Positions 8,762-16,405 of a stretch of DNA of 64,000 nt are shown piece after piece. This stretch comes from Nocardia africana NBRC 100379 (GTDB lineage Bacteria; Actinomycetota; Actinomycetes; Mycobacteriales; Mycobacteriaceae). The notes below the pieces were generated by a model that ran no database searches, had not been told where the DNA came from, and saw only the letters and a program-made list of their open reading frames with translations. The position numbers and the translations under genes are program-made. Location: assembly GCF_001612635.1 (NCBI RefSeq), contig NZ_BDAV01000014.1:248001-312000 (forward strand), written 5' to 3'. Positions within the stretch are counted from its first letter, which is position 1, and each line of letters starts with the position of its first letter.

Positions 8762-9172
8762 TCAGCCGACCGCCAGCAACGGGTCACCGGTTTCCGGATC
8801 GTTGACCGCCACCACCGCGGCGGTGGTGAACACCTCCACCGGCACCCCGCCGACACTCGGGCTGATGTTGGTGGTGATCTGCGCGGCGGCAGCGACCGGC
8901 GCGTAGCCGTGGGCCACGTCGAACCCCCAGGAGATCTCGTAGCCCCAGCAGATGTTGAAGATCAGCAGGCGACTGCCGTCGCGCAGCACGACCTCCGACG
9001 GAATCCCGTCGCGGTCGCGATCGCGCAGCAACCGCAGGATGGTGCGATCGGCGTTGCCGATCCGCAGCGCGCTCTGCGCGCTGGCCGGACCTTCCCCACG
9101 CGGGCGGCCGTCACCGCGCGAGGGGCCCTCGTCATTGCGAAATACGACGTCCACTCCGGGCCGATCCGTCAC
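8762..9172 (-). CDS. Hypothetical protein coupled to aroG, 136 aa
   Basis: Not recognised. The GTG start overlaps the aroG stop (GTGA), which argues for coupling. Residues 1-35 are polar and Gly/Arg-rich; then comes a compact domain (ILRLLRDRDRDGIPSEVVLRDGSRLLIFNICWGYEISWG) and a beta-rich, Val/Ala-rich C-terminus. The Asp-rich RDRDRDGIPSE could be a loop or metal site, but this is weak. A second in-frame GTG lies 18 nt further in. Association with aromatic amino acid synthesis is inferred from position only. Confidence 0.6.
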   Translation of the reverse strand: MTDRPGVDVVFRNDEGPSRGDGRPRGEGPASAQSALRIGNADRTILRLLRDRDRDGIPSEVVLRDGSRLLIFNICWGYEISWGFDVAHGYAPVAAAAQITTNISPSVGGVPVEVFTTAAVVAVNDPETGDPLLAVG

Positions 9173-10554
9173 CGCAGCATCTCGGCGACCAGGAATGCCA
9201 ATTCCAAGGACTGCTGGGTGTTGAGGCGTGGATCGCAGGCCGTCTCGTAGCGATCCTCCAGATCCAGATCCGAGATGTCCTGGGCGCCGCCGAGGCATTC
9301 TGTGACGTTCTCGCCGGTCAGCTCGATGTGCAGGCCGCCCGGATGGGTGCCCAGGGCGTGGTGCACCTCGAAGAAGCCCTGCACCTCGTCGACGATGCGG
9401 TCGAAGTGTCGGGTCTTGTAGCCGGTGGACGATTCGTGGGTGTTGCCGTGCATGGGATCGCACTGCCAGATCACCTGATGTCCGGTGGCCTGCACCTTCT
9501 CGATGATCGGCGGCAGCACGTCGCGGACCTTGGTGTTGCTCATCCGCGCGACCAGGGTGAGCCGGCCCGGCTCGTTGGTGGGATCGAGCCGCTCGACGTA
9601 TTCCACCGCCTGATCCGGCGTGGTGGTCGGGCCGATCTTGATACCGATCGGATTGGCCAGCAGTTCGGCGAAGGCGATATGGGCGCCGTCGAGCTGCCGG
9701 GTGCGCTCACCGATCCACAGGAAATGCGCGGACAGGTCGTAGAGCACCGGATCGCCGGCGGCGTTGTGGGACAGCCGCAGCATCGCCCGCTCGTAGTCGA
9801 GGACCAGCGCCTCGTGGCTGCAGTAGATCTTCGCCGACTGCAGACTGGGATCCTGCACCCGGCAGGCGTTCATGAACGCCAGGCCGCGGTCGATCTCGGA
9901 GGCCATCTGCTCGTAGCGGGCACCGGCCGGCGACTGCGCGACGAAGTCGCGGTTCCAGTCGTGCACCTTGTGCAGATCGGCCATTCCGGCGCCGGTGAGC
10001 GCGCGCACCAGGTTCATCGCGGCGCTGGCGTTGGCGTAGGCGCGCACCAGCCGCGAGGGGTCGTGTTCGCGCTGGGCGGCGTCGGCGACGAGGGCGTTGA
10101 CCATGTCGCCGCGATAGGACTTGAGGCCGAGCGCGTCGACGTCGGCCGAGCGGGGTTTGGCGTACTGGCCGGCGATCCGGGCGACCTTCACCACCGGCAG
10201 GCTCGCGCCGTAGGTCAGCACCACCGCCATCTGCAGCAGGGTACGGATGTTGCCCCGGATGTGCGGCTCGGTGTTGTCGGCGAAGGTTTCCGCGCAGTCG
10301 CCGCCCTGCATCAGGAAGGCTTCGCCGCGGGCGACCTCGGCCAGCTGCAGGCGCAACTCCTCGACCTCGGCGGGCACGCACAGCGGCGGCACACTCTCGA
10401 GGACGGTGCGCATGGTGGCGGCCTGCTCGGGATCCCACGACGGCTGCTGCAGGGCGGGGCGGGCGAGGGCGGCGTCGAGTCGCCGACGGAGCTCGGCAGG
10501 CAACGGTGGCAGTTCCGGCAAGCGATCGATCGGTACGTCGACGGTCCAGTTCAC
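9169..10554 (-). CDS. aroG: Class II DAHP synthase
   Basis: 3-deoxy-D-arabino-heptulosonate 7-phosphate synthase, first step of the shikimate pathway (phosphoenolpyruvate + erythrose 4-phosphate), cytoplasmic. The type II (plant-like/AroG) signatures are all present: MQGGDCAETF with metal-ligand Cys 87, KPRSADVDALGLKSYRGDMVN, GIKIGPTTTPD, WQCDPMHGNTHESSTGYKTR and GLHIELTGENVTECLGGA. The 461 residues match the mycobacterial enzyme. The start is GTG with no strong ribosome site within 12 nt. It shares a GTGA overlap with the small downstream gene. Confidence 0.96.
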   Translation of the reverse strand: MNWTVDVPIDRLPELPPLPAELRRRLDAALARPALQQPSWDPEQAATMRTVLESVPPLCVPAEVEELRLQLAEVARGEAFLMQGGDCAETFADNTEPHIRGNIRTLLQMAVVLTYGASLPVVKVARIAGQYAKPRSADVDALGLKSYRGDMVNALVADAAQREHDPSRLVRAYANASAAMNLVRALTGAGMADLHKVHDWNRDFVAQSPAGARYEQMASEIDRGLAFMNACRVQDPSLQSAKIYCSHEALVLDYERAMLRLSHNAAGDPVLYDLSAHFLWIGERTRQLDGAHIAFAELLANPIGIKIGPTTTPDQAVEYVERLDPTNEPGRLTLVARMSNTKVRDVLPPIIEKVQATGHQVIWQCDPMHGNTHESSTGYKTRHFDRIVDEVQGFFEVHHALGTHPGGLHIELTGENVTECLGGAQDISDLDLEDRYETACDPRLNTQQSLELAFLVAEMLR

Positions 10555-10726
10555 CAGATCAGAATACGGACCTTCCGCAATCGCGGGGTAACCCGGAGGG
10601 TAGGGGGCCGATGAATACGTCCGCGCGGGCGGGGCCGTAACCTCGAGCGCGGGGCCGGGTCGGGCGGTTCGGCCGAGATATCACCGCGAGCGCCGGTGTA
10701 CGCCGAATCGGAAAGGGCACGACCGC

Positions 10727-11242
10727 GTGAAATATTTTTATGACTGCGAATTCATCGAGGACGGGGTGACGATCGATCTGATTTCGATCGGCGTGGTCTG
10801 CGAGGACGGTCGGGAATATTACGCGGTCTCAACGGAATTCGACCCCGAGCGAGCCGGGCAGTGGGTGCGTCGCAATGTCCTGCCGAAACTCCCCTCCCCC
10901 TCCTCGCCGCTGTGGCGCAGCCGTCAGCGCATTCGCGACGACCTCTATCAATTCCTGGTACCGCGGCCGACCGTGCGTCCGGAATTGTGGGCGTGGGTGG
11001 GGGCCTACGACCATGTGGCGTTCTGCCAGCTGTGGGGTTCGATGGTGGATCTGCCGGCGGCGCTGCCGCGCTACACCAACGAACTGCGCCAGCACTGGGA
11101 TCACCACGGCCGGCCGGAGTTGCCGCCGGTGCCGGCCGACGCGCACGACGCGCTGGCCGACGCGCGGCACAATCTCGCCAAGTACGAGGCCATCGAGGCG
11201 TTCCGCCGCAGCGGCGCGATCACCGGAATCGATCGGCGGTAA
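10727..11242 (+). CDS. DEDDh-type 3'-5' exoribonuclease (Rv2179c family)
   Basis: Small RNase T-like exoribonuclease. YDCEFIEDG at residues 5-13 supplies the first Asp/Glu metal ligands, and HDALADARHNL near residue 145 carries the His and last Asp of the DEDDh set. At 171 residues it matches the M. tuberculosis Rv2179c protein, described as a 3' exoribonuclease for short 3' overhangs. GTG start with GAAAGG about 10 nt upstream. It is divergent from aroG, as in mycobacteria, and followed by a strong hairpin. Confidence 0.85.
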   Translation: MKYFYDCEFIEDGVTIDLISIGVVCEDGREYYAVSTEFDPERAGQWVRRNVLPKLPSPSSPLWRSRQRIRDDLYQFLVPRPTVRPELWAWVGAYDHVAFCQLWGSMVDLPAALPRYTNELRQHWDHHGRPELPPVPADAHDALADARHNLAKYEAIEAFRRSGAITGIDRR

Positions 11243-11316
11243 GCGGCCCGGGCGCGGCGCTGTGGTGGCGACGCGGTCGCGACTCGCTCGCGGCAATTCT
11301 CGTGCCGAGACGAGTC

Positions 11317-11342
11317 GGCCCCCGGACGGTTGTCCGGGGGCC
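11317..11342. terminator. Bidirectional hairpin, 11-bp stem
   Basis: GGCCCCCGGAC (11317-11327), loop GGTT, GTCCGGGGGCC (11332-11342): a perfect 11-bp stem with a 4-nt loop between the convergent exoribonuclease and acyltransferase genes. There is no U-run, as usual in actinobacteria. Confidence 0.75.
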
Positions 11343-11364
11343 GAGAACGTAGAGAGGGCGACAG

Positions 11365-12090
11365 TCAGCTCGCCAGGGTCTCCGGGATTCGCTCGGCCTC
11401 GGGACGACTGCCCGAGGGCACGCCCTTCTTGAGGCTGGCGGCGTAGACGTCGACGTACTCCTGACCCGACATCCGCATCAGCTCGTACATGATCTCGTCG
11501 GTGACGGCCCGCTCGACGAAGCGGTTACCGCCCATGCCCTCGTAGCGGGAGAAGTCGATCGGCGCACCGAATTTCACGGTGACGCGGCGACGGCGCCACC
11601 GGAACGGTCCGGGAGGGCACACCTCGTCGGTCCCGATCAGTGCCACCGGGATCACCGGCACACCGGTCTCCAGGGCGAGGCGTGCCACACCGGTCTTGCC
11701 CTTGTACAGGCGACCGTCGGGCGAGCGGGTGCCTTCCGGGTACAGACCCACCATGCGACCCTCGCTCAGCAGTTTGCGAGCGGTGTTGAGCGCGTCCTCG
11801 GCGGCGCTGGCGCCGCTGCGGTCGATCGGATACTGGCCGGTGCCGGAGAAGAAGAACTTCTGCAGCCGGCCCTTGAGTCCGGGCGTGGTGAAGTATTCGG
11901 CCTTGGCCAGATAGGTGATGCGACGCGGGCTCAGCAACGGGGTGAACAACCAGTCGGTGAACGACAGATGATTGCCGGCGAGGATGACTGCTCCGTCGGC
12001 GGGAATATTCTCCACGCCCTCGACCTTCGGCCGGTTGTAGATGTGCATGAAGGGCCCGACCAGCACGAATTTGAGCAGCCAGTAGAACAT
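11365..12090 (-). CDS. plsC: 1-acyl-sn-glycerol-3-phosphate acyltransferase-like protein (Rv2182c family)
   Basis: PlsC-family acyltransferase that moves an acyl chain from acyl-CoA/ACP to a lysophospholipid at the membrane. Catalytic HX4D is NHLSFTD (His 41, Asp 46) and the second block is YPEGTRSPDG (residues 117-126). A hydrophobic N-terminal segment should anchor it. The ATG at 12090 is preferred because GGAAAGGA lies 5 nt upstream; an in-frame extension to 12141 lacks this. 241 residues. The exact acceptor lipid is unknown. It lies downstream of the ROK kinase on the same strand. Confidence 0.86.
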   Translation of the reverse strand: MFYWLLKFVLVGPFMHIYNRPKVEGVENIPADGAVILAGNHLSFTDWLFTPLLSPRRITYLAKAEYFTTPGLKGRLQKFFFSGTGQYPIDRSGASAAEDALNTARKLLSEGRMVGLYPEGTRSPDGRLYKGKTGVARLALETGVPVIPVALIGTDEVCPPGPFRWRRRRVTVKFGAPIDFSRYEGMGGNRFVERAVTDEIMYELMRMSGQEYVDVYAASLKKGVPSGSRPEAERIPETLAS

Positions 12091-12415
12091 TGCGTCCTTT
12101 CCCCTGTGATTGTCGAACGGGACCGGCCTCGTCGCAGGCACCTCCGTCGGAAACGACTCTACCGTCGCCGACCTGCTGCGACCAACCCCACACGAGGTAT
12201 TTCACATGCCGGCAATCACATCGGTGAAATCGGGTACACGTGAGGCGCTTCAGTGCGCGAAAACCGACCGAGCGTCGAAGAATCGGCGAGATGTGCGACG
12301 CCGCGGATCGTTTGCCCCCACGCCTCGGCCGCCCGCCGGACGACGACGAGAGTGGCCGATTCGTTTCCCGCCGCGCGACATCGCCCTCGGCAAGCGCCTT
12401 CGAGAACCAGGACGA
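12091..12415. other. Intergenic stretch upstream of plsC
   Basis: No gene seen. On the minus strand TAGAGT (12156-12161) could be the plsC -10 box, leaving a leader of about 60 nt. The rest is GC-rich with no convincing hairpin or repeat. Confidence 0.35.
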
Positions 12416-13474
12416 CTATTCGCGGCCCGCGGCGGATCGGGCTCGCCGCACGGCCGCCGACTCGGCGCCGCGGCTGTTCCGCGCAAGCCCCTCGGTAGCC
12501 CCCGTCTCGAGCGCCGTGCGCGCGAGTTCGGCCGCGCCGATCATCCCCGCCGCCTCACCCAGTTGCGTGGTGCGGATGCGAGCCAGGGGGCGATGACGGC
12601 CGCCGGTGATGGCGGCGGCGTAATGTTCGCGCGCGTCGTCGAGGAACAGCGGCGCCGATGAGCTCACCCCACCCGCGATGACGATCAGATCGGGGTCGAA
12701 GATGTCGCTGACGAAGGCCAGGCCCAGCCCGAGCCAGCGGGCGAAATCGGCCATCACGTGCAGCGCCACCGGATCACCGTCGTGGGCCGCGCCCGCGACC
12801 CGGCGCCCGGTCAGCGATCCCGGATCACCGACCACCTCCCGCGCCAGGATCGTCGAGGGCATCGGATCGGTGGCCAGCATCTCGATCGCGGTGTCGACCA
12901 GGGCCGTACCGCTGCAGTAGCGCTCCCAGCAGCCGCGTTTGCCGCACGGGCAGATCCGGCCGTGCGGCACCACCTGCAGATGGCCCAATTCCGGTGCGAC
13001 ACCGTAACTTCCGCGATACAGCCGCCCCTCGACCAGCAGCGCCGCGCCGATTCCGGTACCGATGGCGACCAGCACGCCGTTGTGCGCGCCCGCGGCCGCG
13101 CCGAACCGGTATTCGGCCCACATCGCGGCATTGGCATCGTGTTCGAGGATCACCGGCAACTCGAGCCTGCGGCCGAGCCGGCCGGCGACCGCGGTGTCCT
13201 CCCACGGCAGATGCGGTGCGAAGCGCACCGAGGAGCGGGATTCGTCGACGAATCCGGCGACCGCCAGCCCGACCGCGCCGATGTCGTGGCGCGCGCACAG
13301 TTCCCGGACCGCGCGGTCGAGGCCGTCCTCGAGTGCGTGCGACGAATGCGGCGTGGGCGCCTGGACGGTGTCGAGAACCTCTCCGTCCCCGTCGACGACC
13401 GACGCCCGGATATTCGTCCCGCCGACATCGATGCCGACGGTGAGCGGGGCCTCTCGTCCGACCCTGGTGGTCAT
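12416..13474 (-). CDS. ROK-family sugar kinase (glucokinase-like)
   Basis: ATP-dependent cytosolic sugar kinase. Phosphate-binding IDVGGTN is at residues 15-21, catalytic Asp 113 in EHDANAA, the sugar-binding ELGH with His 165, and the ROK zinc motif CPCGKRGCWE (Cys 175, 177, 182). There is no N-terminal HTH, so it is an enzyme rather than a ROK repressor. 352 residues. Start ATG overlaps the upstream stop (ATGA). The last 35 residues are Arg/Ala/Gly-rich and probably disordered. The likely substrate is glucose, but N-acetylmannosamine or fructose are possible. It separates genes that are close neighbours (Rv2182c/Rv2183c) in M. tuberculosis. Confidence 0.85.
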   Translation of the reverse strand: MTTRVGREAPLTVGIDVGGTNIRASVVDGDGEVLDTVQAPTPHSSHALEDGLDRAVRELCARHDIGAVGLAVAGFVDESRSSVRFAPHLPWEDTAVAGRLGRRLELPVILEHDANAAMWAEYRFGAAAGAHNGVLVAIGTGIGAALLVEGRLYRGSYGVAPELGHLQVVPHGRICPCGKRGCWERYCSGTALVDTAIEMLATDPMPSTILAREVVGDPGSLTGRRVAGAAHDGDPVALHVMADFARWLGLGLAFVSDIFDPDLIVIAGGVSSSAPLFLDDAREHYAAAITGGRHRPLARIRTTQLGEAAGMIGAAELARTALETGATEGLARNSRGAESAAVRRARSAAGRE

Positions 13475-14154
13475 TTCTTGATCCGCACCGAGATGGGAAC
13501 GTATCCGGGTCGCTCGACCGAATCCCGCCCCCGCCCAGCACGTTCGGCCGCGCGCCGGCCACCCCGCCGCGTCGTGCTCTGCTGCTCGCCGGGCGCCGGC
13601 TTCGCCCCCGGGGCCGCCTCCGCAGCGCCGGCGCGGCCGTTCCCGGGCACATCTCGGCGAACGCCTTTCGCGCGGCGGTCCGCTCCGCTACCACTGCCGC
13701 CCGCTTCGGCTCCGGGCCCACTGCCGCCCGCTCCGGCACCGGCGTCGGACGGATCTCCGGCCGCCCCGCCCGCGATCCACCCGTCGTGCTCCGTGCGCTC
13801 CGAGCTGGGATCGGCGCCGACTTCCGTTGCCGCGGAATCATATTCGCCGGATTCGTCGTCGACGTCCGGAACGTCGTCCGGGAGTAGCGGTTCGACCGGT
13901 ACTCCGGCCAGTGCCTCGCGCAGCACGGTCACGATCGCGGTGCCGTGGTCGGCGACCGCGGCGACGACCTCGTGGTGTTCGCCGCGGACCAGTGCCGCGG
14001 CCGCACAGACGGGACACCAGCTGCAGCTGTCCCATTCGCGGCCGTCGGCGGCCGCGCGACGCAGGGCGGGTTCGAGACGTTCGAGCAGGGTCTCGGCGAG
14101 GGCGCGCAGTTCCTGGGCGAATTCGCCGAAACTGTCGTCGTGGGCGTGGGTCAT
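13471..14154 (-). CDS. Conserved protein with Cys cluster and disordered tail (Rv2183c-like)
   Basis: Function unknown. The first 75 residues form a helical domain with CSWCPVC at residues 44-50, a likely metal-binding or redox cluster. Residues about 95-215 are Gly/Ala/Asp/Arg-rich low complexity, and the extreme C-terminus YVPISVRIKK is a conserved short motif. 227 residues. It overlaps the upstream ArsA-like gene and the downstream kinase by ATGA at both ends, so all three are coupled. By position it matches M. tuberculosis Rv2183c. Confidence 0.78.
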   Translation of the reverse strand: MTHAHDDSFGEFAQELRALAETLLERLEPALRRAAADGREWDSCSWCPVCAAAALVRGEHHEVVAAVADHGTAIVTVLREALAGVPVEPLLPDDVPDVDDESGEYDSAATEVGADPSSERTEHDGWIAGGAAGDPSDAGAGAGGSGPGAEAGGSGSGADRRAKGVRRDVPGNGRAGAAEAAPGAKPAPGEQQSTTRRGGRRAAERAGRGRDSVERPGYVPISVRIKK

Positions 14155-15452
14155 TGCGGCCAGACCCCCGGGTCGGGCCGGAAACGCACGATCAGCTGCT
14201 CACCGTCGAGTTCGGCGCCCTCGACCGTGCACCGCCGCAATACCGGCGCCAGTCGTAGCCGCCGCCGGACCCCGTCCGCTCCCACGATCACATCGTCCTC
14301 CACTCGTCCCAGTCGCAGCGTGCCCGGGTCGACCACCGGCAGACGCATCCGCAGCGTGAATACCGAATCCAGCCCGGTGCCCGACTCCCACCGCACCTCC
14401 GGCTCCCCCGCCGCGGTACCCGGCTCCGGCGTCGTGTCGCCCAGCATAGGGTCTGGCTCGGCGGTCGGCCGGTTGCCACGAACGGGCAATGCCTGTGCCA
14501 GCGCCGCCAACGCCTGCGGGCCGACCGGTTCCGGACCGCTGTGATGGGCGATCACCACCGGCACATCCGGCATCCGGCGGCGCAGGTCCGCGATCACGTC
14601 GAGTTGTTCCGCGCGCCGCTGCAGATACCACTGCACCGCGGGGTGAGCGCCACCGTCGGCCGGCGGCACCGGCGGCAGCACTTTGTTCACCACCACTGCG
14701 TTCAGACGCATACCCAGAAGCGCCGCCGCCGAACGCACCCGCGCGGATTCGGCCAGTGCGACCCGTTCGGCGCCGGTGATCAGCCGGGCCCCGGTGCGTT
14801 GTGGATCGGCCAGCAGATCACGAATCGCCGTGACCGCGGCCGCGATCCGCTCCACCGTCGCCGCCAGCACCGCGCGCCGCATATCCGGGCCGGTCGCGCT
14901 CATCACCCGGGCATGGGTGGGCCAGATCCGCTCGAGGTAGCCGAGCAGGGTGTCGGGTGCGGTGACGATGCGCAACATATCCGCCGAGGGCGGGCAGTCC
15001 ACGATGATCAGATCCCAGTCGTCCTCGTTCGCGAACTGCGCGATCTCGGTCAATGCCAGCAGTTCCTGCACACCGGGCAGCCCGGTCAGCTCGGCCGGAT
15101 CGAGCGCGGCGAGGTCGATGCCGTGATCGTGGCCCGCGCCGGACAGCATCCGCGCGACATCACGGAACCGATCCTCCAGCAGCGCAAGCGAATCGATCTC
15201 GATGACGTCGAATCCGGGGGCGACGGTCACCACCCCGGCAACCGTGCCGGGATCGTGAGAGAAGCGGAAACCCAATGCGTCGCCGAGCGAATGGGCCTGA
15301 TCCACCGAGGCGACCAGCACCCGCTGTCCGGCCTGCACCGCGGCGATGGCCGCCGCACAGGCGAGCGTGGTCTTACCGACTCCGCCCTTGCCGATGAACA
15401 GTTCGAGACGGGTCGTGACGGCACCACGACCGCGCCGCGGAGGCCGGGTCAG
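14151..15452 (-). CDS. ArsA/GET3-like anion-transporting ATPase (Rv2184c-like), unusual start
   Basis: P-loop ATPase of the ArsA/MinD class. Deviant Walker A GKGGVGKTT, switch I VDQAHSLGD and IIVDCPPSADMLR are clear, followed by an alpha-helical insert and a beta-rich C-terminal domain. Such proteins in actinobacteria are thought to act in protein targeting or envelope processes rather than arsenite export. No ATG, GTG or TTG lies in frame between the coding block and a point about 125 codons upstream. The candidates are a CTG at 15452 overlapping the upstream stop (CTGA) or a GTC at 15419; I use CTG because other genes in this run overlap in the same way. It lies between an SRPBCC gene and the Cys-cluster gene. 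Confidence 0.78.
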   Translation of the reverse strand: MTRPPRRGRGAVTTRLELFIGKGGVGKTTLACAAAIAAVQAGQRVLVASVDQAHSLGDALGFRFSHDPGTVAGVVTVAPGFDVIEIDSLALLEDRFRDVARMLSGAGHDHGIDLAALDPAELTGLPGVQELLALTEIAQFANEDDWDLIIVDCPPSADMLRIVTAPDTLLGYLERIWPTHARVMSATGPDMRRAVLAATVERIAAAVTAIRDLLADPQRTGARLITGAERVALAESARVRSAAALLGMRLNAVVVNKVLPPVPPADGGAHPAVQWYLQRRAEQLDVIADLRRRMPDVPVVIAHHSGPEPVGPQALAALAQALPVRGNRPTAEPDPMLGDTTPEPGTAAGEPEVRWESGTGLDSVFTLRMRLPVVDPGTLRLGRVEDDVIVGADGVRRRLRLAPVLRRCTVEGAELDGEQLIVRFRPDPGVWPQ

Positions 15453-15886
15453 CCTTCGACCCGTTTCTTGAGTTCCTTGAGGGCCGTATCGGTGATCACC
15501 TTCTCGGCCTTGCGTTTGAACATCCCGATCATCGGGATGGTGAGGTCCACGGTCAGCTCGTACACCACCTGGGTGGTGCCGTCGGGCTGGTCGATGAGCT
15601 CGTAGGTGCCGTCCTGCGCCTTCTGCAGTTCGCCGCTGACCAGTCGCCAGCTCACCGCGCGGCCGTCGTCCCGCCAGGTGTAGGACAGCACATAGGTGTC
15701 CTTGACGACGCCGGCGTCCAGCACGAATTTCGCCGTGCGGGCCCGTCCGTCGGGGAAGGTCTCCAGTACGTCCACCGATCGTGCCGCCGACACCCATTCC
15801 GGATACGACTGCAGATCGGCGATGACGGCCATCACCCGATCCGAGGGGGCATCGATGGTGATCGACCTCTGGGTCCGGTCGGCCAT
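15449..15886 (-). CDS. SRPBCC (polyketide cyclase/START-like) protein, Rv2185c-like
   Basis: Helix-grip lipid-binding fold: RSITIDAPSDRVMAVIADLQSYPEW at the N-terminus is the classic START-like opening, and the long C-terminal helix IGMFKRKAEKVITDTALKELKKRVEG closes the cavity. 145 residues, ATG start with AAAGGAAA about 13 nt upstream. Probably carries or senses a hydrophobic ligand; no catalytic residues can be assigned. It is one of two adjacent SRPBCC genes upstream of the ArsA-like ATPase, an arrangement shared with M. tuberculosis Rv2184c-Rv2186c. Confidence 0.85.
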   Translation of the reverse strand: MADRTQRSITIDAPSDRVMAVIADLQSYPEWVSAARSVDVLETFPDGRARTAKFVLDAGVVKDTYVLSYTWRDDGRAVSWRLVSGELQKAQDGTYELIDQPDGTTQVVYELTVDLTIPMIGMFKRKAEKVITDTALKELKKRVEG

Positions 15887-15909
15887 GACTGACAGCGTTT
15901 CCTTTCGAC

Positions 15910-16293
15910 CTAGCGTGACGGCGCCACACCGGCCGGACGGCCGGCCTCCAGCCGCGATTTCACCTCGAACGACATCTTCTTGCCGGCTACCCGCCGGGAA
16001 CGGTTGGCGGCCATCAGTGTTCGGGGCGAGAGTGCGTCCGCGCCCGGCGGTTCGGCGTGCAGGAAGTAGTGCAGGATCACGCCGTCCAGCGACGGCTCCA
16101 GCCAGACCTCCATGGTGCCGGTCAGCGCTCCGCTGACCGACCAGCGAATTCCCTTGTCACCCCGGTCTTCTCGCACCTCGAGGGTGAGGTCGGGCCACCA
16201 GCGGCGCCACCGCGACCGATCGGCCAGAACCTCGGCGACCGCGGCGCCGGGCGCGGCGACGAAGGTCTGGTCGGCCACCTGGATACTGCTCAC
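15910..16293 (-). CDS. Second SRPBCC-like protein (Rv2186c-like)
   Basis: Short START-like protein, 127 residues from the GTG at 16293. SIQVADQTFVAAPGAAVAEVLADRSRWRRWWPDL is the typical N-terminal strand-helix with Trp-rich turn. The C-terminal region (ANRSRRVAGKKMSFEVKSRLE) is basic, unlike its neighbour. No ribosome site is obvious, and an in-frame extension upstream has poor codon use. It lies 23 nt before the next SRPBCC gene on the same strand. Lipid or polyketide-type ligand binding is inferred from fold only. Confidence 0.75.
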   Translation of the reverse strand: MSSIQVADQTFVAAPGAAVAEVLADRSRWRRWWPDLTLEVREDRGDKGIRWSVSGALTGTMEVWLEPSLDGVILHYFLHAEPPGADALSPRTLMAANRSRRVAGKKMSFEVKSRLEAGRPAGVAPSR

Positions 16294-16405
16294 GGCTGTG
16301 GCTCGCTGCTGCGCTCGCTCATGAGGCCCGAGCCTACTGGGTCGGAGGCCGGAGGCGGTAACGCAGTGCCGAGCACACGCGACCCGTCGCCCCGCGCGGT
16401 CGGAC

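Noticed and set aside
12250..12661. Plus-strand open frames in and beyond the plsC-ROK gap
   Set aside because: Arg/Pro-rich frames with no ribosome site, mostly antisense to the ROK kinase gene.
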